A stretch of DNA of 64,000 bases, from positions 30,860 through 94,859 of the forward strand of contig JAFTKO010000014.1 of the NCBI GenBank assembly GCA_017453205.1, in the 5' to 3' direction. A program made the position numbers and the translations under genes. This document shows, in pieces, positions 45,882 through 54,343 of this stretch. Numbering within the stretch: the first letter of the stretch is position 1; each line of letters starts with the position of its first letter. This DNA comes from Clostridia bacterium (GTDB lineage Bacteria > Bacillota > Clostridia > Oscillospirales > CAG-272). Under the pieces are notes generated by a model, which worked only from the letters and a program-made list of their open reading frames with translations, made no database searches and was not told where the DNA came from.

Positions 45882-46931
45882 TTAGATAAATATAAACATA
45901 AATAATTTGGTCATTAAATAACCTACGAGTCCGCAACCGGGGAAGGTCAGCACCCAAGTCAAAACCATTTCCTTTACAACACCAAAGTTGATGGCAGATA
46001 CTCTCTTAACGGCTCCGACACCCATGATAGATGTTGTCTTTGCGTGCGTGGTGGAAACGGGAAGACTGAATATCGAGCAGAACAGAAGCGAAATAGCCGC
46101 CGCAATATCAGCCGAGAAGCCTTGATACTTTTCGAGCTTTACCATATCCATACCGACGGACTTGATGATCTTTTTACCGCCCATAGCAGTACCCGCTGCC
46201 ATCACAACCGAGCAAACGATCATAAGCCAAATCGGAATACTGATGTCAGATGGTAACGACTGTCCTTGTGACATATATACGCAAAGGAGGATAACCCCCA
46301 TAAATTTTTGACCGTCCTGTGCACCGTGCATAAATGCCATTGACGCTGCTCCGACAATCTGTGCGCCTCTGAAGAAAGGCTCGGTTTTCGGTCTGTTCGC
46401 CTTATAGAACAGTTTGGTAACGAGCTTGCACACCAGCCACCCCAAGCCAAAACCGAGCAGAACGGAAATTCCGATACCGTAAACGACCTTGATCCATTCC
46501 TCGCCGTTGACGCCTTCAAAACTGTTATGTAATGCAATCGCACTGCCCGTAAGTCCTGCGATAAGCGCGTGACTTTCACTCGTGGGAATACCGAATACCC
46601 AAGCAAGCGTAGCCCAAAGAACGATGGCAAACAATGCCGCGCTCAAAGCAATAATTGCTTTATCGGGATCAACGCCGAAATCAACCATTTTTGTGATCGT
46701 TTCGGCAACGGTTGCATTAATCATCGTCATCACAAAAACGCCGAGAAAATTAAATACCGCCGCCATAAGTATTGCAGCCTTGGGTGGCATGCATCTTGTC
46801 ACAACACAAGTGGCAATGGCATTTGGCGCATCCGTCCAACCGTTTACCAATATAACGCCGAGTGTCAGCGTTACCGCGATAAACAACAAAGGATTTGCCG
46901 TCATTTGGTTCCAAAATCCTAAAATATCCAT
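45882..46931 (-). CDS. pit: Inorganic phosphate transporter, Pit family
   Basis: 349 residues with about ten membrane helices. Both inverted-repeat signatures are visible: VNGWTDAPNAIATCVV near residue 29 with GIPTSESHALIAG near 113, and HGAQDGQKFMG near 203 with LPVSTTHAKTTS near 292. It moves phosphate with a coupling ion, usually as a metal-phosphate complex. A PhoP-box-like triple repeat lies about 135 bases upstream of the start. Confidence 0.94.
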   Translation of the reverse strand: MDILGFWNQMTANPLLFIAVTLTLGVILVNGWTDAPNAIATCVVTRCMPPKAAILMAAVFNFLGVFVMTMINATVAETITKMVDFGVDPDKAIIALSAALFAIVLWATLAWVFGIPTSESHALIAGLTGSAIALHNSFEGVNGEEWIKVVYGIGISVLLGFGLGWLVCKLVTKLFYKANRPKTEPFFRGAQIVGAASMAFMHGAQDGQKFMGVILLCVYMSQGQSLPSDISIPIWLMIVCSVVMAAGTAMGGKKIIKSVGMDMVKLEKYQGFSADIAAAISLLFCSIFSLPVSTTHAKTTSIMGVGAVKRVSAINFGVVKEMVLTWVLTFPGCGLVGYLMTKLFMFIFI

Positions 46932-47065
46932 ACATTACCTTTCCTTATATCTTTTTACAAGCGTCATACACTCGATTGTTACTTTGTGTGGAAAAAAATT
47001 ACCTTTTTCACAAAATAACCCTTATATATTTTAGCACGCCAACGCAAAGTTTACTATCACAGTTT

Positions 47066-47093
47066 CGTAAAATCAATGTAAAATCCATGTAAA
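47066..47093 (-). promoter_or_regulatory. PhoP-box-like triple direct repeat upstream of pit
   Basis: On the minus strand TTTACA, TTTACA and TTTACG recur at 11-bp steps (47093-47088, 47082-47077, 47071-47066). The PhoP box of Bacillus is a run of TTNACA-like hexamers at about this period, and pit is a natural phosphate-starvation target. A weak -10 (TATAAG) lies near 47022; the exact promoter is unclear. Confidence 0.65.
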
Positions 47094-47121
47094 CCCGTAT
47101 TGGCCGAATGGATCTACCGTC

Positions 47122-47162
47122 AAAAACGCCCCGCAATTCGCTTGAATTACGGGGCGTTTTTT
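47122..47162 (-). terminator. Strong terminator after the Nudix/hypothetical pair
   Basis: AAAAACGCCCCG / CGGGGCGTTTTT with an extended AATTC/GAATT inner stem. On the minus strand it ends the transcript of the genes at 47223-48100. Confidence 0.88.
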
Positions 47163-47222
47163 GAGGGTAGACCAATTTTCATAACTGAATGACATTGACC
47201 ATATTCGGTCTATCGGCTTTTG

Positions 47223-47570
47223 TTATACTCCAAAATGGATCATATATTTATTTTTTGAAATGGCTTGCCGAACAAGGTTGGAAAGTGCAAACAGATTTGG
47301 ATCCTTGTAAAATCGGCGGTCATTTTCTACGATCATCAAAAAAGTCGGAAGTGACTCGGGAGGAATAATTGTGATCCCCCATCTGGAAAGCGCCTTTTGC
47401 GGTTGCTTCAATGACATATTAAAAGTATCAATCTCCATTAACTTATGCCACCAATCATTGATATACACGTCATCATCTATCGCCACACAATGATATTTTT
47501 GCGGCTCATATTGGGAATACATCTTGTTTTTCCGAAAGGTATCAATGATCCCAAACTCTGCTTTGATCAT
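47223..47570 (-). CDS. Conserved hypothetical protein, 115 residues
   Basis: The start at 47570 has AGGTG before it; the longer frame overlaps the Nudix gene. The protein begins MIKAEFGIIDTF and contains CVAIDDDVYINDWW near residue 32, WGITIIPPESL near 70 and ends NKYMIHFGV. I recall similar small proteins with the VYINDWW and TIIPPES blocks in many Clostridia, function unknown. No signal peptide or membrane helix. It follows the Nudix stop by 11 bases. Confidence 0.8.
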   Translation of the reverse strand: MIKAEFGIIDTFRKNKMYSQYEPQKYHCVAIDDDVYINDWWHKLMEIDTFNMSLKQPQKALSRWGITIIPPESLPTFLMIVENDRRFYKDPNLFALSNLVRQAISKNKYMIHFGV

Positions 47571-47581
47571 GATTTCACCTT

Positions 47582-48100
47582 TTAATTTTGATGCGCTCCG
47601 TAGCCTTGGCGCATAGAAAACAACAATTGAATAAGGTGCTTGTAATACGGGATAAACTCCCCGCTGTCGATCATAGAAAGGATCTGTTCCTCGGTTGCCC
47701 ACGACACGCGCTCGACCTCTTCATACTGCAAGGTCAGCGTTTCGATATCTACGTCCTTTTGCACCAAATAGATGTCGTCAAAGCCCTGCTCCCAGTTGAC
47801 CGAGAGATGCGGTTGGACCTCTGTCAGATCAACCTTGATTCCCACTTCCTCAAACAGCTCACGCTCCGCCGCCCGTCGGCTTGTGTCCCCGTGCACAGCA
47901 CTGCCGCCTACGGTCACGTCCCACATTCCCGAAAAGCCCGATTTGAACGGCTGGCGCTTTTGGATCAGCATTTCACCCTTGCTGTTAAAAATACAAACGT
48001 GTACCACCAAATGGTAGTCCCCATCCAGGATCGGTTCCCCGCGCACCATCGTCCCATCTTTTAGGTTGCGGTCTTTATCATAAATATCCCAAAGCTCCAT
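47582..48100 (-). CDS. Nudix hydrolase, IPP-isomerase-like
   Basis: 172 residues. The Nudix box spans residues 66-88 as GSAVHGDTSRRAAERELFEE; the REL-x-EE part is intact, but the first Glu of GX5E is Asp. N-terminal MELWDIYDKD and VVHVCIFNSKGEMLIQKRQ are typical of the subfamily that resembles isopentenyl diphosphate isomerase. The substrate, a nucleoside diphosphate derivative or similar, is unknown. Confidence 0.87.
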   Translation of the reverse strand: MELWDIYDKDRNLKDGTMVRGEPILDGDYHLVVHVCIFNSKGEMLIQKRQPFKSGFSGMWDVTVGGSAVHGDTSRRAAERELFEEVGIKVDLTEVQPHLSVNWEQGFDDIYLVQKDVDIETLTLQYEEVERVSWATEEQILSMIDSGEFIPYYKHLIQLLFSMRQGYGAHQN

Positions 48101-48140
48101 CGTTTTTTCCTCTTAACATCTTTCAGAATGACTGCGTTTT

Positions 48141-48851
48141 TCATGCGTTTTCCAACCATGCGATCTCCTCGCTTGTAGGTTCCGGAAGGTCGCCAAAACG
48201 GAACGGGATGTTCAGCTTATCGTATTTGACTTGGCAAAGCTTTCGGAACGGCAACAGCTCAAGCTTATCCACACACGAATGTGCCTTAGCAAGTGCTTTG
48301 AGGGCAAGAATATTTTCCACGTTGTTATTGAGCGTAGGAATAATGACCTGCCGCAATGTGACGGGAATGTGCTGTTCGTTGAGATACGCGAGAAACGACA
48401 GCGGAGTGTCAATGCCACAGCCCACGTATTCGCGGTATTGTGCATCGTTGGTATATTTGATATCCAACAGCACGCGGTCGGTCTCGGCAAGCAACGATCT
48501 TGTTTTCTCATTGAGAATGCACCCCGAGGTATCGAGACAGGTATGGATGCCCGCCTCATGGCAAAGAGAGAATAATTCACGGACAAAATCGGGTTGCAAA
48601 AGCGGTTCCCCGCCCGAGACCGTAATGCCGCCCTCCTTGCCAAAATATTCGCGGTAACGCAAGGCTTTTTCAAGGAGCTCGCGCGGGGTGTAGGCGGTAC
48701 CGCCGTCCCTCTCCCACGTATCGGGATTATGGCAACAGCCGCAACGCAACGGGCACCCCTGCACAAACACGACAAAGCGCACACCGGGACCGTCCAAAGC
48801 GCCAAGGCTTTGAATGGAATGCACTTTTCCCGTGATTTGGGTATTGCTCAT
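48141..48851 (-). CDS. pflA: Pyruvate formate-lyase activating enzyme PflA
   Basis: 236-residue radical SAM enzyme with [16 protein letters not shown] near residue 31 (CX3CX2C) and [10 protein letters not shown] near 78. It installs the glycyl radical on PflB. It overlaps the pflB stop by 4 bases (ATGA), so translation is coupled. No extra ferredoxin domain, unlike the activase at 30.8 kb. Confidence 0.95.
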   Translation of the reverse strand: MSNTQITGKVHSIQSLGALDGPGVRFVVFVQGCPLRCGCCHNPDTWERDGGTAYTPRELLEKALRYREYFGKEGGITVSGGEPLLQPDFVRELFSLCHEAGIHTCLDTSGCILNEKTRSLLAETDRVLLDIKYTNDAQYREYVGCGIDTPLSFLAYLNEQHIPVTLRQVIIPTLNNNVENILALKALAKAHSCVDKLELLPFRKLCQVKYDKLNIPFRFGDLPEPTSEEIAWLENA

Positions 48852-51079
48852 ATCGTTTCGTGGAAGGTACGGCTGATCACTTCACGCTGTTGCTCCCGTG
48901 AAAGCTTGTTGAAGTTGACCGCATAGCCCGAAACACGAATGGTAAGGTTGGGATATGCCTCGGGATCCTCGTATGCCTTTTTCAATGTCTCGCGGTTGAG
49001 CACATTCACATTGATGTGATGGGCCTTCTTTGCAAAATAGCCGTCAAGGATCGAGACCAAGTTATCAATTCGTTCTTCCTCGGTTCTGCCCAGTGCCTCG
49101 GGTGTGATCGAAAAAGTATTGGAAATGCCGTCGCGGCAATCGTCATAGCTGATCTTTGCCACCGAGTTGAGCGATGCCAGCGCGCCGTTTTCCTCGCGGT
49201 TGTGCATGGGATTGGCGCCGGGGGCAAAGGGTGCTGAAGCCTTTCTGCCATCGGGAGTTGCGCCCGTGTTCTTACCGTACATCACATTGGAGGTAATGGT
49301 AAGCACCGACAGCGTGTGGATGGCATTGCGGTAGGTCGGTGTTTTGCGCAGCTCGGTGATCATGCGGTGCGTCATATCCTTGGCGATCAGATCGACACGG
49401 TCATCATCGTTGCCGTATTTCGGAAAATCGCCAACCGTTTCAAATTCTGTGATAAAGCCGTCATCATTCTTGATGGGTCGGACATTTGCGTACTTGATGG
49501 CACTGAGCGAGTCGGCAACCACAGAAAGTCCCGCGATACCAAACGCCATAAAGCGCTCGACATCGGTGTCGTGCAACGCCATCTGCGTTTTTTCGTAAGC
49601 GTATTTGTCGTGCATATAGTGGATGATGTTCATGGTATTGACATAGAGACGGCTGAGCCACTCGATGTAAATTTGATAACGCTCCATCACCGTGTCAAAA
49701 TCGAGCTTGTCCCCCTCCAACACCGGCATTTGGGGACCGATGTGGATCCCGCCGGTAGTATCGTAACCGCCGTTGATAGCGATAAGCAAAAGCTTTGCAA
49801 GGTTGCAACGCGCTCCAAAGAACTGCATCTGCTTGCCGACCTTCATTGCCGACACACAGCAGGCAATGGCGTAATCGTCACCGTAAATGGGACGCATCAC
49901 ATCATCGTTCTCATACTGGATCGAGTCGGTGTCTGCCGAGACCTTGGCACAGAACTTTTTAAAGGGGGTGGGCAGTGCGTTCGACCACAGCACGGTCAGA
50001 TTGGGCTCGGGAGAAGAACCGAGCGTATAAAGTGTATTGAGGATACGGTAGCTTGACTTGGTAACAAGCGTTCTGCCGTCCTCGCCCATGCCGCCTACCG
50101 CCTCGGTGATCCACATGGGATCGCCGCCGAACAGCTCATTATACTCGGGGGTACGCAAGTGGCGTGCAATGCGGAGCTTCATTACGAAATCGTCGATCAG
50201 CTCCTGTGCGCCCTCCTCGGTCAATGTGCCGTTCGCGAGATCGCGTTCGATGTAGATATCAAAGAAAGTGCTGACACGTCCGAGCGACATTGCCGCGCCG
50301 TTTTGCTCCTTGATGGCACCAAGGTATGCAAAATAGGTCCACTGGATCGCCTCACGGGTGTTTTGGGCGGGGTGGCTGATGTCAAAGCCGTACATTGCCG
50401 CCATTTCTTTCAGATAACCCAAAAAGGCGATCTGCTGATAAAGCTCCTCATCCTGGCGGATATGCGCGGTATCAAAGGTACAGTCGGAAAGCGCCTTTTT
50501 ATCTTTCTTCTTTTCCTCGATCAAGCGGTCAACGCCGTAAAGCGCCACGCGGCGGTAATCGCCGATGATGCGTCCTCTGCCGTAGGCATCGGGCAATCCC
50601 GTAATGACATGGCACTTGCGCGCCATACGCATCTCGTCGGTGTAAGCGCGAAACACGCCGTCATTATGGGTGGTGCGGAAACGGAACTCCTCCTCCACCT
50701 TATCACTGAGCTTATAGCCGTATGCCTCGCAGGCTTGGCGAACCATACGCATACCGCCAAACGGGTTAACACCACGTTTGAGCGGACGGTTGGTCTGCAT
50801 ACCCACGATAAGCTCGTTTTCCTTATCGATATATCCGGGTGAATAGCTGGTGAGCGAGGAAACGGTGGCGGTGTCGATATCCAAAACGCCGCCGTACTGC
50901 CGCTCAAGGGTGAAGAGTGTGTTCAGCTTTTTCATCATGCCCTCGGTGCGCACAGTCGCGCCCGCAAGGAAGGACGCCTCGCCCCGATACTCCTTGTAGT
51001 TGGTCTGAATAAAATCACGCACGTTGATATCATCCTGCCATACTCCCGATTGAAATCCGATCCAATTTTTGTGTTCCAT
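48848..51079 (-). CDS. pflB: Pyruvate formate-lyase PflB
   Basis: 743 residues, full length. It turns pyruvate and CoA into acetyl-CoA and formate. The Cys-Cys pair is in [14 protein letters not shown] near residue 400, and the glycyl radical is Gly718 in [10 protein letters not shown]. This separates it clearly from the glycyl radical enzyme at 28.8 kb. Formate feeds one-carbon metabolism, which explains the ZTP riboswitch upstream. Confidence 0.97.
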   Translation of the reverse strand: MEHKNWIGFQSGVWQDDINVRDFIQTNYKEYRGEASFLAGATVRTEGMMKKLNTLFTLERQYGGVLDIDTATVSSLTSYSPGYIDKENELIVGMQTNRPLKRGVNPFGGMRMVRQACEAYGYKLSDKVEEEFRFRTTHNDGVFRAYTDEMRMARKCHVITGLPDAYGRGRIIGDYRRVALYGVDRLIEEKKKDKKALSDCTFDTAHIRQDEELYQQIAFLGYLKEMAAMYGFDISHPAQNTREAIQWTYFAYLGAIKEQNGAAMSLGRVSTFFDIYIERDLANGTLTEEGAQELIDDFVMKLRIARHLRTPEYNELFGGDPMWITEAVGGMGEDGRTLVTKSSYRILNTLYTLGSSPEPNLTVLWSNALPTPFKKFCAKVSADTDSIQYENDDVMRPIYGDDYAIACCVSAMKVGKQMQFFGARCNLAKLLLIAINGGYDTTGGIHIGPQMPVLEGDKLDFDTVMERYQIYIEWLSRLYVNTMNIIHYMHDKYAYEKTQMALHDTDVERFMAFGIAGLSVVADSLSAIKYANVRPIKNDDGFITEFETVGDFPKYGNDDDRVDLIAKDMTHRMITELRKTPTYRNAIHTLSVLTITSNVMYGKNTGATPDGRKASAPFAPGANPMHNREENGALASLNSVAKISYDDCRDGISNTFSITPEALGRTEEERIDNLVSILDGYFAKKAHHINVNVLNRETLKKAYEDPEAYPNLTIRVSGYAVNFNKLSREQQREVISRTFHETI

Positions 51080-51112
51080 TGTTTTTTCCTCCTTAGATCG
51101 CGGATTTGCCGT

Positions 51113-51225
51113 AAAAAAAGGGCAAATCAGCTTGATAAACTGAATTGCCCAGACGGTCGGCGTTATTACGTTTGTATTCCCCTGCGGTAGCCCGCATTAT
51201 CCGTCAGTCATGCAAACGCTGATTT
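51113..51225 (-). promoter_or_regulatory. ZTP (pfl) riboswitch upstream of pflB
   Basis: The minus strand has the two conserved halves of the pfl motif: GACTGACGG near 51209-51201, then GGGGAA near 51182, and the very conserved GCCGACCGTCTGGGCA at 51161-51146. The last CTGGGCA flows into a terminator: GGGCAA-TCAG pairs with CTGA-TTGCCC (51150-51120), followed by TTTTTTT (51119-51113). ZTP signals lack of 10-formyl-THF and should prevent termination, raising formate supply. Confidence 0.92.
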
Positions 51226-51237
51226 ATGTACGACATT

Positions 51238-51266
51238 ATTATATCATATTCTTTTGGAAAAGTCAA
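51238..51266 (-). promoter_or_regulatory. Promoter of pflBA
   Basis: Minus strand TTGACT (51266-51261), 17-base spacer, TATAAT (51243-51238). Transcription starts just before the ZTP aptamer. Confidence 0.9.
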
Positions 51267-51376
51267 TATCAAAAATTGAAAAAAGTAAATTGCGCTGTTC
51301 GTGCGAACATTGATACAACACATACACAAATGCTATTTGTAAGAATAACATTTCCCTTCTATTAAAAATTAGATCT

Positions 51377-51410
51377 ATGGGGAAAACTTCTTGTATGGAG
51401 TTTTCCCCAT
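51377..51410 (-). terminator. Terminator after glmS
   Basis: ATGGGGAAAACT / AGTTTTCCCCAT, 12-bp stem, 10-base loop, 17 bases past the glmS stop. The T-run is a few bases displaced. Between here and the pfl promoter (51267-51376) I see nothing else. Confidence 0.75.
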
Positions 51411-51426
51411 AAAAATTATTCTTATC

Positions 51427-53256
51427 TTATTCCACCGTCACGGATTTTGCAAGATTACGCGGGCGGTCGATGTCGCAACCGCGCAGGACAGCGGTTTCGT
51501 ATGCCAGCACTTGAACGGCGGCAAGCGCTGCAAACAGCGTTGCCGCACCGGAGGTCGTAGGCAATAGGATCACATCATCGGCGGACGCTTGAGGATTTTT
51601 GGCATCGTCACGGCATATCAAAATGACGCGCGCGCCGCGGCTGTATACCTCACGCACATTGCTTTCGGTCTTGTCGTAAAGTGCCGCCTCGGTTGAGATT
51701 GCAATGACGGGAGTTCCCTCCTCGATCAGTGAGATCGTTCCGTGCTTCAGTTCTCCTGCGGCATAGGCTTCGCAATGGATATAGGAAATCTCTTTGAGCT
51801 TGAGCGACGCCTCTTGAGACATTGCGTAATCAAGTCCGCGTCCGATATAGAACACATGCTCATGGTGGCAAATATCTCCCGCCATACGGCGCAGCGCATC
51901 GGTCTGCTCCAGCATTTGATGAATCGCCACGGGTGCGTCCTCAAGTACACTGCGTACCAACTCTTTTGCATCAGCCTCACAAATTCTGCCGCAGCTGTGC
52001 GCGATCGCCGCCGCAATCATATACAGCACCGAGACCTGTGTGCAATAGCCCTTGGTGGTCGCAACCGCGATCTCGGGTCCCGCATAGGTGTAAATACGGT
52101 AATCCGCCTCGCGCGCAATGGTGGTCTCCACAGCGTTGACAATGGCAAGCGTGGGAAGTCCTTTTTGCTTGGCGTAACGCAATGCCGCCAAGGTGTCGGC
52201 AGTCTCACCCGACTGGGAAATCACCACAACGAGTGTACCGTCGACGGCAAGCGGCGGGTGGTAACGGTACTCCGATGCAATATAAGAAGAAGTAGGCACC
52301 TGCGCCACCTGCTCCAAGATCCGACCGCCAACAAGTCCCGCGTGCGTCGCGGAGCCGCAGGCAACAATTTGAATATTCTTTACCTTTGCCCAAAAATCGG
52401 GACTGATACCGTCTGCCGAAAAATCGGGCAAACCACCCTTGATACGGGGAGACACCGACTTTACAATGGCTTCGGGCTGTTCGTAAATTTCTTTGAGCAT
52501 AAAGTGCGGGTACCCGCCCTTTTGCGCCGACTCGGGTGTCATTGCCGTCACGCTCCATGTCGGAGTAACGGTCTCTCCGTCGGCGGTGATGAGCTCTGCA
52601 CTGTTCGGTGTCAGATGTGCCAGTTGTCCTTCCTCAAGGCAATGATATTCCTTGGTAAACGGCAACAGCGCTGTCATGTCGGATGCCAAATAATAGCCGT
52701 CCGTGCCCTTTGCAAGGATCAAGGGACTGCCGCAACGCACAGCCCAGACCTCGCCCGGAAGATCCTCAAACAGGATGCCGAACGCATACGAGCCCGTCAT
52801 GCGCGCGATTGCCTTGCGGATCGCCTCGGCGGGAGTACCGAGCTTTCCATACTCGTCGTTGAGCACTGCGGCGGCAACCTCGGTGTCGGTCTCCGAGAGG
52901 AAGCGATCCCCCTTGGCACTCATCTCGCTTTTGAGCTCCTTATAATTTTCAATAATCCCGTTGTGGACCAATACCACTCGCCCCGCACGGTGTGGGTGCG
53001 CGTTGATGTCCGAGGGACCGCCGTGGGTTGCCCAACGGGTATGCCCGATGGCGCAAGAGCAATCGGTGATCGGATTGGCTTCCAGCTTTTCCTCCAATGC
53101 GCCGATACGTCCACGGCACTTGACGGTCTCAATCCCGTTTCCGGTGCGCGCCGCAATGCCAACCGAGTCATATCCGCGGTACTCGAGCACCGAAAGTCCT
53201 TTTGTGATCTTGGGGACGGCGTTCTCGTTCCCCGTATATCCGATAATTCCACACAT
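51427..53256 (-). CDS. glmS: Glutamine-fructose-6-phosphate aminotransferase GlmS
   Basis: 609 residues from the ATG at 53256, which exposes the catalytic Cys as MCGIIGYTGNEN; upstream open frame is leader RNA. N-terminal glutaminase (EYRGYDSVGIA, GHTRWATHG), then two SIS domains (ACGSATHAG near residue 348; SQSGETADT near 395), ending in the usual AKSVTVE. It makes glucosamine 6-phosphate for cell-wall synthesis and is controlled by the ribozyme in its leader. Confidence 0.97.
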   Translation of the reverse strand: MCGIIGYTGNENAVPKITKGLSVLEYRGYDSVGIAARTGNGIETVKCRGRIGALEEKLEANPITDCSCAIGHTRWATHGGPSDINAHPHRAGRVVLVHNGIIENYKELKSEMSAKGDRFLSETDTEVAAAVLNDEYGKLGTPAEAIRKAIARMTGSYAFGILFEDLPGEVWAVRCGSPLILAKGTDGYYLASDMTALLPFTKEYHCLEEGQLAHLTPNSAELITADGETVTPTWSVTAMTPESAQKGGYPHFMLKEIYEQPEAIVKSVSPRIKGGLPDFSADGISPDFWAKVKNIQIVACGSATHAGLVGGRILEQVAQVPTSSYIASEYRYHPPLAVDGTLVVVISQSGETADTLAALRYAKQKGLPTLAIVNAVETTIAREADYRIYTYAGPEIAVATTKGYCTQVSVLYMIAAAIAHSCGRICEADAKELVRSVLEDAPVAIHQMLEQTDALRRMAGDICHHEHVFYIGRGLDYAMSQEASLKLKEISYIHCEAYAAGELKHGTISLIEEGTPVIAISTEAALYDKTESNVREVYSRGARVILICRDDAKNPQASADDVILLPTTSGAATLFAALAAVQVLAYETAVLRGCDIDRPRNLAKSVTVE

Positions 53257-53355
53257 ATTCTGTTTACCTGTCGGCAGATGCCCGCCCGTAAAAAGGCATG
53301 ACAAAAAACGGGCACTGCCTGTTCCCTTTCTCTGTTTTCGGGCGACCGAAAAAGA

Positions 53356-53386
53356 CCGTTTCCGCATTCTCGTTTTTCGGAAACGG
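53356..53386 (-). terminator. Hairpin with U-tract between glmS ribozyme and glmS
   Basis: CCGTTTCCG / CGGAAACGG, 9-bp stem with a 13-base loop; the minus strand continues TCTTTTTCGG. A further weak stem GCCCGT/ACGGGC lies at 53284-53313. If it terminates, it would add transcriptional control below the ribozyme. Confidence 0.62.
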
Positions 53387-53407
53387 CAGGATCGCCGTCT
53401 ATTTAGA

Positions 53408-53549
53408 TGAACAGGGATTGTTTTGCAGTCACCCGCATATTTGACCTGTTTTTTACGATGTCCTTGACACCGGAGAAGCATCCGCCGAATTTTCGATCAC
53501 TTCTCTCCTCGTTAACCGATCGCAAACGCACTGCGGTCGGTCTGGCGCT
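53408..53549 (-). ncRNA. glmS self-cleaving ribozyme
   Basis: Starts with AGCGCCAGA at 53549; cleavage is expected between the A at 53549 and the G at 53548. The core contains AACGAGGAGAGAAG, ATTCGGCGGATGC (53490-53478) and GCGGGTGACTGC (53436-53425), all hallmark segments of the family, closed by an ACAGG/CCTGT helix. Glucosamine 6-phosphate acts as cofactor for cleavage, which lowers glmS mRNA. No promoter is evident just upstream, so it is read through from glmM. Confidence 0.95.
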
Positions 53550-53614
53550 ATCATTTCCCTGATTTTCGGGAGGTTTGTTTTCTTAAATGTTCATTGAGGC
53601 GCAATTTTTGCCGC

Positions 53615-54298
53615 TTACCTTTGCCGTTTGGTTACGACAGAGCCGCGCGCTTTGTAAATACTGTTTGCCGGCACAAATCCGCGTACCGGTGACAGCGGAT
53701 AGACATTGGAGCCGCAACCGATGATTGTTCCCGGGTTGAGGACGCTGTTGCATCCAACCTCGACATGGTCGCCAAGCATTGCTCCAAACTTTTTGCATCC
53801 GGTCTCCAGCTTCTCACCGCCGATATCGACCGTGACAAGCGTTTTGTCGCTCTTGACATTGGACGTAATGGCACCCGCTCCCATGTGAGACTTGTATCCG
53901 AGAATCGAGTCCCCCACATAGTTGTAGTGCGGCACTTGAACGCCGTCAAACAGAATGCAATTCTTCAACTCGGTGGAGTTACCCACCACGGCACCCGCGC
54001 CGACAATGGCACTGCCGCGAATAAACGCACAGTGACGGATCTCCGCACCGTCGCAGATGATGCAAGGTCCCGCAATGAACGCCGAGGGAGCGACTTTAGC
54101 GGTCTTTGCCACCCAAATGTCCTCCCCGCGCTTTTCATAGAGCTCCGCGGAAAGGCTCTCGCCGAGCTCGCGAATGAACGCGGAGATCAAGCCGAGTGCC
54201 TCCCACGGATATTCAAAGCGGGCAAGCAAAGGCGATGCCACCGAATGTTCCGGATATTGATAAAGTGCCGAAATTTTCAGTTCTTCCTTTTTTGCCAT
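53615..54298 (-). CDS. Stand-alone left-handed beta-helix acyltransferase, GlmU-C-like
   Basis: 227 residues with hexapeptide repeats (VAPSAFIAGPCIICDGAEI, AIVGAGAVVGNSTEL) and the GlmU-type HYNYVGDSILGYKSHMGAG near residue 125. It resembles the acetyltransferase half of GlmU; the N-terminal uridyltransferase domain is absent. Between glmM and glmS it may acetylate glucosamine 1-phosphate, with UDP transfer done by another protein. It could also be a regulator-like hexapeptide protein. Confidence 0.82.
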   Translation of the reverse strand: MAKKEELKISALYQYPEHSVASPLLARFEYPWEALGLISAFIRELGESLSAELYEKRGEDIWVAKTAKVAPSAFIAGPCIICDGAEIRHCAFIRGSAIVGAGAVVGNSTELKNCILFDGVQVPHYNYVGDSILGYKSHMGAGAITSNVKSDKTLVTVDIGGEKLETGCKKFGAMLGDHVEVGCNSVLNPGTIIGCGSNVYPLSPVRGFVPANSIYKARGSVVTKRQR

Positions 54299-54343
54299 GA
54301 TCTTACTTCTTTCTTTTGGAAAATGTTCGGTTTTTCTGTCAGC

